From: a virus
DNA: 64,000 nucleotides
Strand: one strand, 5' to 3'
Virus record (IMG/VR): IMGVR_UViG_3300018418_000009
Span: 1-64,000 of that record
Positions 1 through 7,654 of the stretch are shown piece after piece. The notes under the pieces are model-generated. The model was not told the DNA's origin. It did not search any database and saw only the letters and a list, made by a program, of their open reading frames with translations. Position 1 is the first letter of the stretch. Each line of letters opens with the position of its first letter. The translations under genes were made by a program, and so were the position numbers.

Positions 1-1100
1 CCGAGCCTTTCAACAAATTCCAAAATCTTTTCATCATTCTTTTTTGCAAATGCCCTCCTATACATATCGGCTTCATACATATCTACACCGATGATACTAC
101 TTATAATATCTATAGCATCATCTTCAAATACAATGCTATCTTGTACAGTTTCTTTTGACCAGTCTTGAAACATAGCGGCTTTTTGTCTACCACTCATTGC
201 TACAGGGCGTATCATAGCTGTAGCAAATACACAGTCCTCCATGCTTGTAGGTTGTATTGCTCTAAACAATCTACGCATAGCAGGGCTTTCTCCTTGGGTT
301 ACACCCAGTACATCCCCTCTTGCTAATAAGGCGCTTGTACGGGCGTCTGTGCGCGGATAAGACGCCAATTCTGTATGCGGATCGATCTCTAATAGTTGCG
401 ACAATCCGCGGTTTGCTAGTATGTCAACTTTTAAGTGTTCTAAGTCTTCTACTTCATATTTGTCTAATAGTATTTGGTTATCTTGTGATATAAGTGATTT
501 AGGTAATTGCCTAGTGAACATTACGATGCCTCCACAGTGTTTTGATATTGCTCTTTTCTTTCCTAGTAACTTTCTTTCTATGCGTTTTGCTTCTTTAGAA
601 TCAACGCCAACACTTTCATATGTAAAGTTACGTGGAAGATTACCTGTGGCACCTAAGCGTTTAGCCGCTTCGCGTCTAGCTGACTTTTCTTTATAAGTGA
701 CGTAGTTACTGAGTCGTGCAGTTTTGCCTGGCCATTTGCGGAATATCCTTTCCATGACTTCCGTCTGTCGATGATGTTCAAAGTCTATATCTACATCTGG
801 CAGGTCGTCCCTCATAGGGTTCATGAACCGTGCCACAGGTATGTTCCACTTGATAGGGTCTACATCTGTAATACCCAACAAGTAGCATACTAGGCTAGAA
901 CCTGCTGACCCACGTGTCATGTGTGTAAGGTCAGTAGTTAAGTCTATGATGTCGCAGATTTGTAGGAAGTAATCAGTGAATCGCTGATTGAGAATGAGCT
1001 CAAATTCTTCAGCTAAACGATTTTGATAGTCGGGTCCGGGTGGGACAGGCCTTTTGAATCGATCTAATAGCCTCTGTATGTTTTCTAAATCCGTTGCCAT
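1..1100 (-). CDS. DnaE-type (C-family) DNA polymerase alpha-like protein, partial
   Basis: This gene starts at an ATG preceded by an AGAGG ribosome site and runs off the left edge, leaving 366 residues visible. Its motifs match the bacterial Pol III alpha palm and fingers in order: RGSAGSSL (63-70), catalytic PDVDIDF (101-107), HCGGIV (188-193, like HAAGVV), LKVDILANRG with the third catalytic Asp near 226, GVTQGESPAMRR near 266 (like GVFQxES) and IRPVAMSGRQ (297-306, like LYRPGPM). The palm begins about 300 residues earlier than in E. coli DnaE, so no N-terminal PHP domain is present. It may replace or assist the family-B gp43 polymerase usual in T4-like phages; whether gp43 exists lies outside the window. 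Helicase and primase genes lie nearby on the same strand. The family is clear; the role is inferred. Confidence 0.8.
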   Translation of the reverse strand, partial: MATDLENIQRLLDRFKRPVPPGPDYQNRLAEEFELILNQRFTDYFLQICDIIDLTTDLTHMTRGSAGSSLVCYLLGITDVDPIKWNIPVARFMNPMRDDLPDVDIDFEHHRQTEVMERIFRKWPGKTARLSNYVTYKEKSARREAAKRLGATGNLPRNFTYESVGVDSKEAKRIERKLLGKKRAISKHCGGIVMFTRQLPKSLISQDNQILLDKYEVEDLEHLKVDILANRGLSQLLEIDPHTELASYPRTDARTSALLARGDVLGVTQGESPAMRRLFRAIQPTSMEDCVFATAMIRPVAMSGRQKAAMFQDWSKETVQDSIVFEDDAIDIISSIIGVDMYEADMYRRAFAKKNDEKILEFVERL

Positions 1101-1179
1101 TGTTAGCCTCTTTGTGTTTTCTAAATGCCTAGTCGTTGTTTCCAACGCAAGATATTTATTTGTGTAACAATCACTTGGT

Positions 1180-1449
1180 TTAAATCTGGCTTGTCTTTGG
1201 TACTGGTTTAATGTGAGGGAACTTGATTGGAAACAGTGTAGCATATTTAGAATTGTCTGTATCTACGTAAATGTCACATCTACAAAAATGGTCTATTTGT
1301 GATTGGCTATGTATTAAAGCCCAATGCCAATTACGTATTTCAACTTCCTTATATAGTTCTTCACCAACTTCTCTACGGACCCAAAGTTTTTCAACACGTT
1401 GTCCTTTATGTGTCCATTTGTATTCTGTCTGACCTATAAAATATCTCAA
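1180..1449 (-). CDS. Small hypothetical protein
   Basis: An 89-residue basic protein I do not recognise. It is rich in Trp, His and Arg in its first half, including WHWALIHSQSQIDHFCRCD, which has a compact His/Cys cluster that might bind metal. It overlaps the upstream acetyltransferase-like gene by 4 nt, so the two are probably translationally coupled. It lies downstream of the replicative helicase in the same direction. No signal peptide or membrane segment is evident. Confidence 0.55.
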   Translation of the reverse strand: MRYFIGQTEYKWTHKGQRVEKLWVRREVGEELYKEVEIRNWHWALIHSQSQIDHFCRCDIYVDTDNSKYATLFPIKFPHIKPVPKTSQI

Positions 1450-1868
1450 AGCTCATACTCAAAGTTTTGACACTTATCGTACTTTGCTAAAAACTTTGCA
1501 CCATTGCGAATATGAAAACGTTCAGCCATTTCTGTAAGAGGACTTAGTGTTACTAGTCTATCACAATGTTCATCTATAGCACTATCTCTTAGTGCATTAA
1601 TAATTTCTCTACCTGCACCTTTTGTGTAACTCCATACTGTGTATGCAACTAATACCCTGCCATGTGGGTTAGCAAATTCAAACATATCATCTTCTGTTGT
1701 AGGCACTTGATCACATAATGCAGTACAAACAATAGCGGCAATTTCGTTATCTTTTTCTAATACTACAATATTCCTACCATTACCAAATCTTTTGTCATAT
1801 GGTATATGTGGTCTAACTGGATCTTGTTGAATTAAATCTTTTTCATTTACTTTTAACGATCTTAACAC
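1446..1868 (-). CDS. GNAT-like acetyltransferase
   Basis: This 140-residue protein has the outline of a GNAT N-acetyltransferase. A beta-strand pair (NIVVLEKDNEIAAIVC) is followed by a motif-A-like VAYTVWSYTKGAGREIINAL, where GAGREI resembles the acetyl-CoA pyrophosphate loop, and then a motif-B-like MAERFHIRNGAKFLAK. The length fits a single-domain GNAT. It overlaps the helicase stop by 1 nt and the next gene by 4 nt, so it belongs to the helicase operon. The substrate is unknown. The P-loop-like motif is degenerate (Q/RxxGxG/A only partly matched), so an inactive or divergent member is possible. Confidence 0.55.
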   Translation of the reverse strand: MLRSLKVNEKDLIQQDPVRPHIPYDKRFGNGRNIVVLEKDNEIAAIVCTALCDQVPTTEDDMFEFANPHGRVLVAYTVWSYTKGAGREIINALRDSAIDEHCDRLVTLSPLTEMAERFHIRNGAKFLAKYDKCQNFEYEL

Positions 1869-3292
1869 TATTCACTCCCTAGATTATTTAAGAACTGTTT
1901 TAATTTTGTACTGTCTGCTTCTGCACGTACTTTGCCTATAGTATCTCCTTGACTGGGATCTGCTTCTGTGTTTTCTTCTAAAGGCATATTTGTTCCGCGT
2001 TTGATTTGATCAAACACTGTACTTGATCTTTTCTTAAATTCTTGATAGTCTTCGTCCTCCGCTAAGTCACGTATACGTAAACTATCAACATCAAATTCTA
2101 AATCAATTTTTTGTCCTACACCAGAACTACTACGTGTTTTCATCAACTGTATTTGATAGCGTCCACGTTCACGCATTGCTCTACTTGTAAAAATACCAAT
2201 TAAGTTATCTGCTGTATTGATCTTTGAAATACCACCACTGATATGACTGTGATCGAATTCAATTTCTTCTACACTAGATCTGTTCAACTGTGATGCTGTA
2301 ACAAACAAACAGTTTAGTTCCATAGCCAAGTTACGTAGTTCTTCACTTACATATTTGTCTTTAACAAATAAATTCTCTGCACTAATCTTTGCGGCAATAG
2401 GATGCATTAAATCTAAATAGTCTACAAGTAACACATCTACTTTTTTACCTGTTTTGATTTCATATTCTTTTAGATAGCTTCTAATATCGTTAGCGTTCTT
2501 ACCAGTTGGCATATACTTAACTTGAAACGCTCCTGACTTCTTGCCAATCATTTTAACTTTCATTTCAACATCATCAATACTTTTGAAAATGTCTCTGCTA
2601 GGAATATCAGTAGTCATACTATCTATACGCATACTAACTAAGTTTTCTGAAAGTTCAAAAGTCAAATACAATACGTTAAGGCCTGCTAGTGCCCAGTTCA
2701 CTCCCATGTTTGCTAAGAACAAACTCTTACCACTACCTGAACCTCCTGCAAAAATATTCAGTTCGCCTCTATTAAACCCACCAAACAGTTTCTTATCTAA
2801 ACTCTTCCATCCTGTACTTACTTGTCCGTTTTTGTCTTTGATCGCTTCCAAACGTGCTTTAGGATCTGCCCAATAGTCAGTACCAAGATCTTTTTGCAAA
2901 CCAATTTGCACAGCCTTCTTAACCAAATCTTCAACTGGACCGTAATCACCTTTTTCAAGCAAGTCAGCACTTTTAAGTATAGCCGCTTCAAGTGCTTTGT
3001 GTCTACTGAATGTTTCAAACTCTAACAATAACCAATCATAATGATTTTCAGCTAAGTCACCTGGATGTTTCAAGTTAGTATCTGTTGCCGCATTCACCAT
3101 ATCAAAGGTTGGCATAGCATTATGTTCTACAACATAATCGTTTATAAATTTTGCAACTGGTTGTAATTTTCTATCAAATACACTGTCGTCAAAAACACTT
3201 TGACATCTTACAAATGTTTCTGCATCTGTAAGCATCATTTCAAGATATACCTTTTGTATATCATAACCATAATCTGTATTTTGTCTTGTCAT
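1868..3292 (-). CDS. 41: Replicative DNA helicase (T4 gp41/DnaB family)
   Basis: A 474-residue DnaB/RecA-fold helicase that would unwind the fork and, with primase, form the primosome. The C-terminal domain has Walker A GGSGSGKS near residue 185 and Walker B VDVLLVDYLDLM near 290, with a DnaB-like ASQLNRSS stretch after it. The N-terminal ~130 residues are helical, as in gp41. The reading frame opens further at a TTG (3328), but I chose the ATG at 3292 because a TTGACA-N18-TATAAT promoter ends 6 nt before it. That places transcription start at the ATG and predicts a leaderless mRNA. Primase lies about 1.4 kb upstream on the same strand. Confidence 0.93.
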   Translation of the reverse strand: MTRQNTDYGYDIQKVYLEMMLTDAETFVRCQSVFDDSVFDRKLQPVAKFINDYVVEHNAMPTFDMVNAATDTNLKHPGDLAENHYDWLLLEFETFSRHKALEAAILKSADLLEKGDYGPVEDLVKKAVQIGLQKDLGTDYWADPKARLEAIKDKNGQVSTGWKSLDKKLFGGFNRGELNIFAGGSGSGKSLFLANMGVNWALAGLNVLYLTFELSENLVSMRIDSMTTDIPSRDIFKSIDDVEMKVKMIGKKSGAFQVKYMPTGKNANDIRSYLKEYEIKTGKKVDVLLVDYLDLMHPIAAKISAENLFVKDKYVSEELRNLAMELNCLFVTASQLNRSSVEEIEFDHSHISGGISKINTADNLIGIFTSRAMRERGRYQIQLMKTRSSSGVGQKIDLEFDVDSLRIRDLAEDEDYQEFKKRSSTVFDQIKRGTNMPLEENTEADPSQGDTIGKVRAEADSTKLKQFLNNLGSE

Positions 3293-3298
3293 ATAGTA

Positions 3299-3328
3299 AT
3301 TATACTTTCTTATACCACTGATTGTCAA
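3299..3328 (-). promoter_or_regulatory. Sigma70-type promoter of the gp41 helicase gene
   Basis: On the minus strand, TTGACA (3323-3328), an 18-nt spacer and a consensus TATAAT (3299-3304). Only six bases (TACTAT) separate the -10 box from the ATG at 3292, so the predicted +1 is the A of the start codon. It sits inside the 3' end of the upstream carbamoyltransferase-like gene. Use by host sigma70 polymerase is inferred from the consensus match. Confidence 0.8.
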
Positions 3329-4307
3329 GTGTTATTTTTTGTTGTGACTGTGCTAAAACAGCACCTATGCTAGACCCTGGGTCTCCCGGATTCGGTGGTA
3401 CCCAAATACTTTCCCAATGTCTACTAATTTTTGCAACACCCTGTCTATTTAATGCACCACCCCCTGCAAGAGCTAAGTGGTCAGCGTCTGTTTTTTGATG
3501 AGCCAAATAGCTAATACAACTAAGGGCATCTTCAAAAATTGCTTGGGTAGCCGCGGCAATATCGTTCATATCTTGTTCTGTAGTTAAATCAGGTCGCCAC
3601 CATTGGCACCCCCTATGTAAATTTTCTTTTGTGTTAAAGTATCTGTAGAAGAGCCCATGACTATTTCCTAGTAGATCTCTTTTTATGCTTTGATATAATC
3701 TAGTAGGATCACCTTTTTCTCCCATACTCGAAATCATATATTCGTCACGCTGTGGTTGTAGCCCGCAACGTTGAGTCATAGCACTATAAAATAAACCAAG
3801 GCTGTGTGGATACCCTTGACTATAAATCTTTTTTAACTTGTTATTTTTGCCGTGCCATACTGTTAGGGTTTCAAACTCACCAATACTATCTAAGCAAATG
3901 ATTGCACAATTATCTTGAGGTTGTGTATAATAAGCATAGGCCGCATGTGATAAATGATGTTGTACATATTCAATAGGAGCATCAATGTCCCAACGCTTTA
4001 AATATTTCTTTATATCGTTTTCTTCTTTTAACCAACCCTGTCCTGCGTATGCTTGACGTAGAGTTTTTAACATAGGACGTTCATACCAAACTATTTTTTT
4101 AGGATATCCATAGCTTTGAATAGCAACTTGTAATTGCGTCCAATTAAAATCCGGATCATTAGGTACGTCACTAAAATCTCTAGACATACTAGCCCATAAT
4201 AATTTTGTTTTGTAATGATCAGTTAATCCTTGTACCTTGGTCCTAAATACCGCAAGACTGGCATCGTGACTGTTGCCAACCATTCCCCATGTTATCTTTT
4301 TTTCCAC
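3300..4307 (-). CDS. Carbamoyltransferase-family protein, N-terminal domain only
   Basis: A 335-residue member of the NodU/CmcH carbamoyltransferase family. Visible motifs are the N-terminal GNSHDASLAVF, the His-rich QHHLSHAAYAYY around 115-125, CLDSIGEFETLTVWHG, and LAGGGALNRQGVAKI followed by PNPGDPGSSIGAVL near the end. These cover the ASKHA-type (Kae1/HSP70-fold) domain that forms carbamoyl-adenylate. The C-terminal domain found in ~570-600-residue relatives, and in the second copy at 59174-60976, is missing. There is no room for it before the helicase gene and no frameshifted remnant. The GTG start overlaps the preceding stop. It may be a standalone half-enzyme or work with another protein. 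Confidence 0.75.
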   Translation of the reverse strand: MEKKITWGMVGNSHDASLAVFRTKVQGLTDHYKTKLLWASMSRDFSDVPNDPDFNWTQLQVAIQSYGYPKKIVWYERPMLKTLRQAYAGQGWLKEENDIKKYLKRWDIDAPIEYVQHHLSHAAYAYYTQPQDNCAIICLDSIGEFETLTVWHGKNNKLKKIYSQGYPHSLGLFYSAMTQRCGLQPQRDEYMISSMGEKGDPTRLYQSIKRDLLGNSHGLFYRYFNTKENLHRGCQWWRPDLTTEQDMNDIAAATQAIFEDALSCISYLAHQKTDADHLALAGGGALNRQGVAKISRHWESIWVPPNPGDPGSSIGAVLAQSQQKITLDNQWYKKV

Positions 4308-4555
4308 TATCGTTTCTCGTTGTTAATTTTTTTCCATGTGCTATGTAAAATATAAAACCATACGCCGTTAATACTAGGTTCAATAAGTGCAACTAGTCCT
4401 GCTTCCCATAGACTTGCTCCAGTCATGATAGTTACAACAGTCATTGCAATTATAATATGTCCGAATGTATAAATGACTGCAAGCATTACGCTGTTGCCGC
4501 CAAGTATACGTTTTAGTAATTCGAAGATACCTAGTGTAAACTCATTTTGTATCAT
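4307..4555 (-). CDS. DUF2061-like small membrane protein
   Basis: An 82-residue protein with two predicted hydrophobic segments (around 24-45 and 50-70) and a C-terminal Trp-Lys-Lys-rich tail. The pattern of a KRILGG start, an AxTVVTIMTG helix, an E-P-S segment and YILHSTWKK resembles DUF2061 membrane proteins (KxxxYxxHExxW signature). Function is unknown; inner-membrane location is inferred. An AGGAG-type ribosome site precedes the ATG. It overlaps the following carbamoyltransferase-like gene by 1 nt, suggesting coupled expression. Confidence 0.6.
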   Translation of the reverse strand: MIQNEFTLGIFELLKRILGGNSVMLAVIYTFGHIIIAMTVVTIMTGASLWEAGLVALIEPSINGVWFYILHSTWKKINNEKR

Positions 4556-4563
4556 ACATTCTC

Positions 4564-4686
4564 CTACTTATAAATAAATGGATCTCTTTTCTTAAGTTCA
4601 TCCATACGCTTTTTGAATTCTCTATTTTCTTTCCAACGTGTGTAAGGATAGAGAATCAAATCTTTGATCTTTTTTAACCAAACCAT
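4564..4686 (-). CDS. 40-residue conserved small protein
   Basis: A short gene reading MVWLKKIKDLILYPYTRWKE at the start and KKRDPFIYK at the end: 40 residues, strongly basic and helical. It overlaps the 3' end of the primase gene by 13 nt and lies just before the DUF2061 gene, so it is tucked inside an operon. The clean ATG, tight packing and phage-like small-ORF character support its reality. It looks like a small orphan seen beside primase in other marine T4-like phages (recollection, not checked). Function unknown. Confidence 0.6.
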   Translation of the reverse strand: MVWLKKIKDLILYPYTRWKENREFKKRMDELKKRDPFIYK

Positions 4687-5669
4687 TTTTTTGCTCCTAG
4701 TCGTATTTTCAAAGGAGATTCCTCCGCTGAATTAACAATACTGTGTAATGTATATAATCTACCGTATTTAAGTACAGCTTCTCCAATGTCTGTTATATCT
4801 GAGCTCCAATTAGGCATACTAACACTCCAACCTAAATCAATAGCTTGTTCTATTAGCTTCTTTCCTGCCTTGTCTCTATCAGGTACAACAATTATTTGTT
4901 TTTGTAATCTATTTAACAGTAACACCTGTTGATCTGAAATATCAGAACCGCCTAATGCACAGCCATCAACATGTATAGCATCAATTTGTCCTTCACACAA
5001 AATAGCAAATACTTTGTTTGGTCTTTGTTCATCTAAGCCGTATACAAATCCAGGTTGTACTTCTGTCATATACTTTGGCTTTTTACCTTCAGTTATAGAA
5101 CGAGCAGTATACCCAACTATGCTTCCTTCATAATAGAAAGGAATAATTAATCTATCTCTGTATGCTAATTGAGGTGACCAATAGTAATCTGTATCGTCTA
5201 TACGCAAGTTCCGTTCTAACATATATTGAAAGATACGTGCAACACGTTCGTCTAGTTGTCCAGCTTCTGCCCATACATGTTTAGATAACTTTTCAGATCC
5301 TTCTGGTAAGTTTACTGTAGTAAATGTAGGTAGTAGTACTTTGTGTTCTGTTGCTTCAACTCCTTCGTTCTCACGCATAACCTCTAGTGCTAACTTTGTA
5401 ATAATATCGTCTGGGGCATTGAGCCATTGCATTAGTTTTTTCATTTTATGAGAAAAAGGTCGACCCGGTTGCCAACTGGCCTTAAACCCACAATTAAAAC
5501 AATGAAACGATATACCATTGTCGCTTTGGATAACACCGCCTCTACTACGTTTGTCTTGTGTGTGACCATTATGATGACAACAGGGTGCGTTGAATGAAGT
5601 CCACCCGCTAGGCGTTGTTTTCCGCTTAGGAGGTAAAAATGTCAGAACTGTTTCTACGACTACACTCAT
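4674..5669 (-). CDS. 61: DNA primase (T4 gp61-like)
   Basis: A 331-residue primase that makes RNA primers and partners gp41. An N-terminal zinc ribbon is visible: Cys/His cluster APCCHHNGH at 28-36 and HCFNC at 56-60. The TOPRIM core follows, with AILCEGQIDA (Glu226, Asp230) and VVPDRDKAG (262-269, DxD metal ligands). Size matches T4 gp61 (~340). The ATG sits six bases after a TATAAT box, so its mRNA is predicted to be leaderless; no Shine-Dalgarno could fit. Transcription then runs into the 40-residue protein, DUF2061 and carbamoyltransferase-like genes. Confidence 0.92.
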   Translation of the reverse strand: MSVVVETVLTFLPPKRKTTPSGWTSFNAPCCHHNGHTQDKRSRGGVIQSDNGISFHCFNCGFKASWQPGRPFSHKMKKLMQWLNAPDDIITKLALEVMRENEGVEATEHKVLLPTFTTVNLPEGSEKLSKHVWAEAGQLDERVARIFQYMLERNLRIDDTDYYWSPQLAYRDRLIIPFYYEGSIVGYTARSITEGKKPKYMTEVQPGFVYGLDEQRPNKVFAILCEGQIDAIHVDGCALGGSDISDQQVLLLNRLQKQIIVVPDRDKAGKKLIEQAIDLGWSVSMPNWSSDITDIGEAVLKYGRLYTLHSIVNSAEESPLKIRLGAKKWFG

Positions 5670-5675
5670 ACTATC

Positions 5676-5704
5676 ATTATAGTATAAAGTTAATCAGAAG
5701 TCAA
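5676..5704 (-). promoter_or_regulatory. Sigma70-type promoter of the primase gene
   Basis: TTGACT (5699-5704), exactly 17 nt spacer, and consensus TATAAT (5676-5681) on the minus strand. Six bases (GATAGT) remain before the primase ATG at 5669, so the transcript should start at the start codon. The -35 box touches the 3' end of the neighbouring virion gene (stop at 5705). Confidence 0.82.
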
Positions 5705-6472
5705 CTAGTTTCTTACCAATATCTTTGAAATTTTGCTTGCAGGGTCTGCTGTAGTTCTAAACCTTATATAACTATGCACTCCTACAAAATTTACTGGTAC
5801 AGGAGCAGTTTCGTTATTTAATGTTGCTGTAGCAACAGTAGTCCACGCAGTATCATTATCAGGTTGGTTATCTAGAGTTGCTTGTACTTCTACATCACCT
5901 ATAAAGCTATCAGAATAAATTGCTACTGTATGAACAGCTTCATTACCGTTGATTCCTGGTTGTGCATCTACTTGCTCGCTTACCCATACACTTGCATTAG
6001 GTTGTGTTTCTGTAAATTGTGTTACACTTTTACTTGCTTGTGCTCCTGGAAATGCTACGCTAGATATATGTATAGTGCCGTTGTTTTCAAAGTGAGGTTG
6101 TGAATACGATAATGTTTTTTGTCCGTCTGTTTCTTCTAAATATACATTATATTTTAAGAATTGGTCTTTTAAATTTAGCAAATCATTTTCAGAAATGTTT
6201 ACTATTGCAACACCAGTAGCTGTACCTGCTGTTGCTGTTTTTTCTAATATAAGATTATTACTTTCATCAAATGCAACAAATTTAGCTACCTTTGTGCCTA
6301 AAGCTACAGGCTTTTGATCTGCATTTAAGAATCTAAATTCTACATTATTATCTATTCCTCTATAAACTTGTAATTGTCTACTATACACTGGTCTGTACTC
6401 CGTTACGAACTCTATGTCATTCAACACGAGTGTTGTTCTATTATTTACTAAATATCTAGGTATTAACTGCAT
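5705..6472 (-). CDS. Putative virion structural protein
   Basis: A 255-residue, all-beta-looking protein starting MQLIPRYLVNN, with no enzymatic motif. Its N-terminal half (ITxVLNDIEFVTEYRPVYSRQ, then DNNVEFRFLNADQKPV) resembles BppU-like N-terminal domains used in phage baseplates and fibres. The C-terminal ~100 residues form a second beta domain ending in RFRTTADPASKISKILVRN. A late-type GATAAATA motif lies 4 nt before the ATG, which supports expression as a late structural gene although it sits beside replication genes. Assignment to baseplate, neck or fibre is not possible from sequence alone. Confidence 0.6.
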   Translation of the reverse strand: MQLIPRYLVNNRTTLVLNDIEFVTEYRPVYSRQLQVYRGIDNNVEFRFLNADQKPVALGTKVAKFVAFDESNNLILEKTATAGTATGVAIVNISENDLLNLKDQFLKYNVYLEETDGQKTLSYSQPHFENNGTIHISSVAFPGAQASKSVTQFTETQPNASVWVSEQVDAQPGINGNEAVHTVAIYSDSFIGDVEVQATLDNQPDNDTAWTTVATATLNNETAPVPVNFVGVHSYIRFRTTADPASKISKILVRN

Positions 6473-6476
6473 ACAA

Positions 6477-6484
6477 TATTTATC
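6477..6484 (-). promoter_or_regulatory. T4-type late promoter motif (GATAAATA)
   Basis: GATAAATA on the minus strand with 4 nt (TTGT) before the ATG at 6472. In T4 the late box spans about -13 to -6, so transcription would begin at or next to the start codon. The flanking C 5' of the box makes TCGATAAATA. Confidence 0.65.
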
Positions 6485-6491
6485 GAGAATT

Positions 6492-6860
6492 ATGTTATTA
6501 AAAGATATAGAAAAGAACTTTCCATTTATTAGTGTCGTACAATACGGCGGAAACGAATATGTTGGAATTATAATAAATCAAGATCAGTATGTAACATCTA
6601 TGTATGTATACACTGATTTACGTTCTAGCAGAGAACGAGAAGAGTTTTTAGACCTTGGAGGAGTATGGTGGTGGGAGTCAAATAGACTAATACCAATTAA
6701 TATATTTCTACGTAAGGATATGGAAAAATTTAAATATGCTATTCAAACAATGAATAGCAAAGATGTGAAAGTAACAATAGGACCAATTGTAAACTTATTG
6801 AATATGACTGTCAAAAGAATAAAAAGAAAAAATGTTCAATTAGTTAAAAAGCCTAAATAG
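6492..6860 (+). CDS. Conserved marine T4-like hypothetical protein
   Basis: A 122-residue protein beginning MLLKDIEKNFPFISVVQYGG. The frame is open upstream to 6414, but that would overlap the divergent virion gene, so I use the ATG at 6492. Recurrent features are a Trp cluster (GVWWWESNRLIPINIF) and a basic C-terminus (VKRIKRKNVQLVKKPK). I recall near-identical proteins in cyanophages with no known function. It may bind nucleic acid, given the basic tail (inference). It is one of few plus-strand genes here and converges on, and overlaps by 8 nt, the mini-DnaE gene. Confidence 0.65.
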   Translation: MLLKDIEKNFPFISVVQYGGNEYVGIIINQDQYVTSMYVYTDLRSSREREEFLDLGGVWWWESNRLIPINIFLRKDMEKFKYAIQTMNSKDVKVTIGPIVNLLNMTVKRIKRKNVQLVKKPK

Positions 6861-7410
6861 CTTGTTCACAAATTAAATTCATATGCACAACACAAGCCAT
6901 TGCATATGATACAGCATGTGCCTTCTTAAAAAAGTATTCACCGTTGTTTGGTTTTATCCAAACTTCTTTTTCTATCGTTTGCCAATCCTTGTTCGCAAGA
7001 TGTCTTTTTGCCGGACGAATGATTGCTAGTGTTGCGGCTAGTTGTGGTATCGAGATAGGCTTCAATTGTTTTAAGAGACTGTCGTGTCCGCTTAGATGAA
7101 ATACCTGATCTACGAATTCTTTGTGCTCCAATAGTTCCCATAGTGGTTCCTTTTTCATTAGGTTTGCCAAATGTGTCTCATCTTTCACATCTTTGTATAT
7201 AGACACATTAAGAAAATCTAATTTGAAGTATCCTCGTTCTTCTGCTGTTTCATAATCTATAGTAGATAACATATCGACAGGATTGTGTGGAATTTCAGTT
7301 GCATAAATTCCTGTATTATGTTTTTTGCCTGTGTCAAGTTTTGCCACACGATGTTTTAGTTTATCTAAAATAATACTACGATCTGCAAAGTCAATATCGA
7401 TATCAGGCAT
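6853..7410 (-). CDS. Miniature DnaE-like protein retaining polymerase palm motifs
   Basis: A 185-residue protein that starts directly on the catalytic motif of C-family polymerases, MPDIDIDF (residues 2-8). It then shows HNTGIY (31-36, like HAAGVV), YFKLDFLN with the third Asp at 65 (like KFDFLGL), AIIRPAKRH (130-137, like ALYRPGP) and FFKKAHAVSYA (160-170, like FNKSHAAAYA). Thus palm and fingers landmarks are kept in order in one sixth of the normal DnaE length, with no PHP, thumb or clamp-binding part. I recall related unannotated proteins in cyanophages. It could be an accessory polymerase, a regulator or a degenerate relic. It overlaps its upstream gene by 8 nt in an operon with deformylase. 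Confidence 0.72.
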   Translation of the reverse strand: MPDIDIDFADRSIILDKLKHRVAKLDTGKKHNTGIYATEIPHNPVDMLSTIDYETAEERGYFKLDFLNVSIYKDVKDETHLANLMKKEPLWELLEHKEFVDQVFHLSGHDSLLKQLKPISIPQLAATLAIIRPAKRHLANKDWQTIEKEVWIKPNNGEYFFKKAHAVSYAMACVVHMNLICEQAI

Positions 7411-7654
7411 TTATATTTGGAACCTCAATAATAATATAATGTTTATTTTCTTCATATTCAAATTTTGCAAGCTCACTTATTATTGTACCCGTAGTTGCTT
7501 GCATGTAGTACGGATTATTACGATCTAAAGTTTTTAACATTATAGCAACTTGTTCTGTTTTTGTCAACAGTTTTTTAAATTTTTCTACGCAACTATTGTC
7601 CCAACTATCTATTAATAATACTTCTGTTGGATTAGCCCAATTGAACTTTTTCAT
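7403..7654 (-). CDS. Small hypothetical protein
   Basis: An 83-residue protein of unknown function beginning MKKFNWANPTEVLLIDSWDN. It looks alpha/beta, with a helical middle (CVEKFKKLLTKTEQVAIML) and a C-terminal strand IIIEVPNINA. It overlaps peptide deformylase upstream by 23 nt and the mini-DnaE downstream by 8 nt, which argues for translational coupling. No recognised motif or membrane segment. Confidence 0.55.
   Translation of the reverse strand: MKKFNWANPTEVLLIDSWDNSCVEKFKKLLTKTEQVAIMLKTLDRNNPYYMQATTGTIISELAKFEYEENKHYIIIEVPNINA

Noticed and set aside
421-696. Open frame on the plus strand (91 codons) inside the DnaE-like gene
   Set aside because: The opposite strand encodes a DnaE-type polymerase with clear motifs; this frame has no ribosome site or family resemblance.
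1153-1160. AATAAATA on the minus strand upstream of the DnaE-like gene
   Set aside because: It is 52 nt from the ATG, lacks the preferred G or T first base and the DnaE-like gene is not expected to be late; kept only as a weak possibility.
3300-4307. Frameshift explanation for the missing carbamoyltransferase C-domain
   Set aside because: No C-domain motifs (for example GPRALGNRS) appear in any frame downstream; the helicase promoter and gene follow directly.
4568-4580. TATAAATA on the plus strand near 4570 as a late promoter
   Set aside because: It lies inside the 3' end of the 40-residue minus-strand gene and no plus-strand gene follows.
1-7410. The two DnaE-like genes as halves of one split polymerase
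   Set aside because: Both carry their own full set of palm motifs (PDxDxDF, second Asp, RP motif), so they are paralogue-like, not complementary halves.
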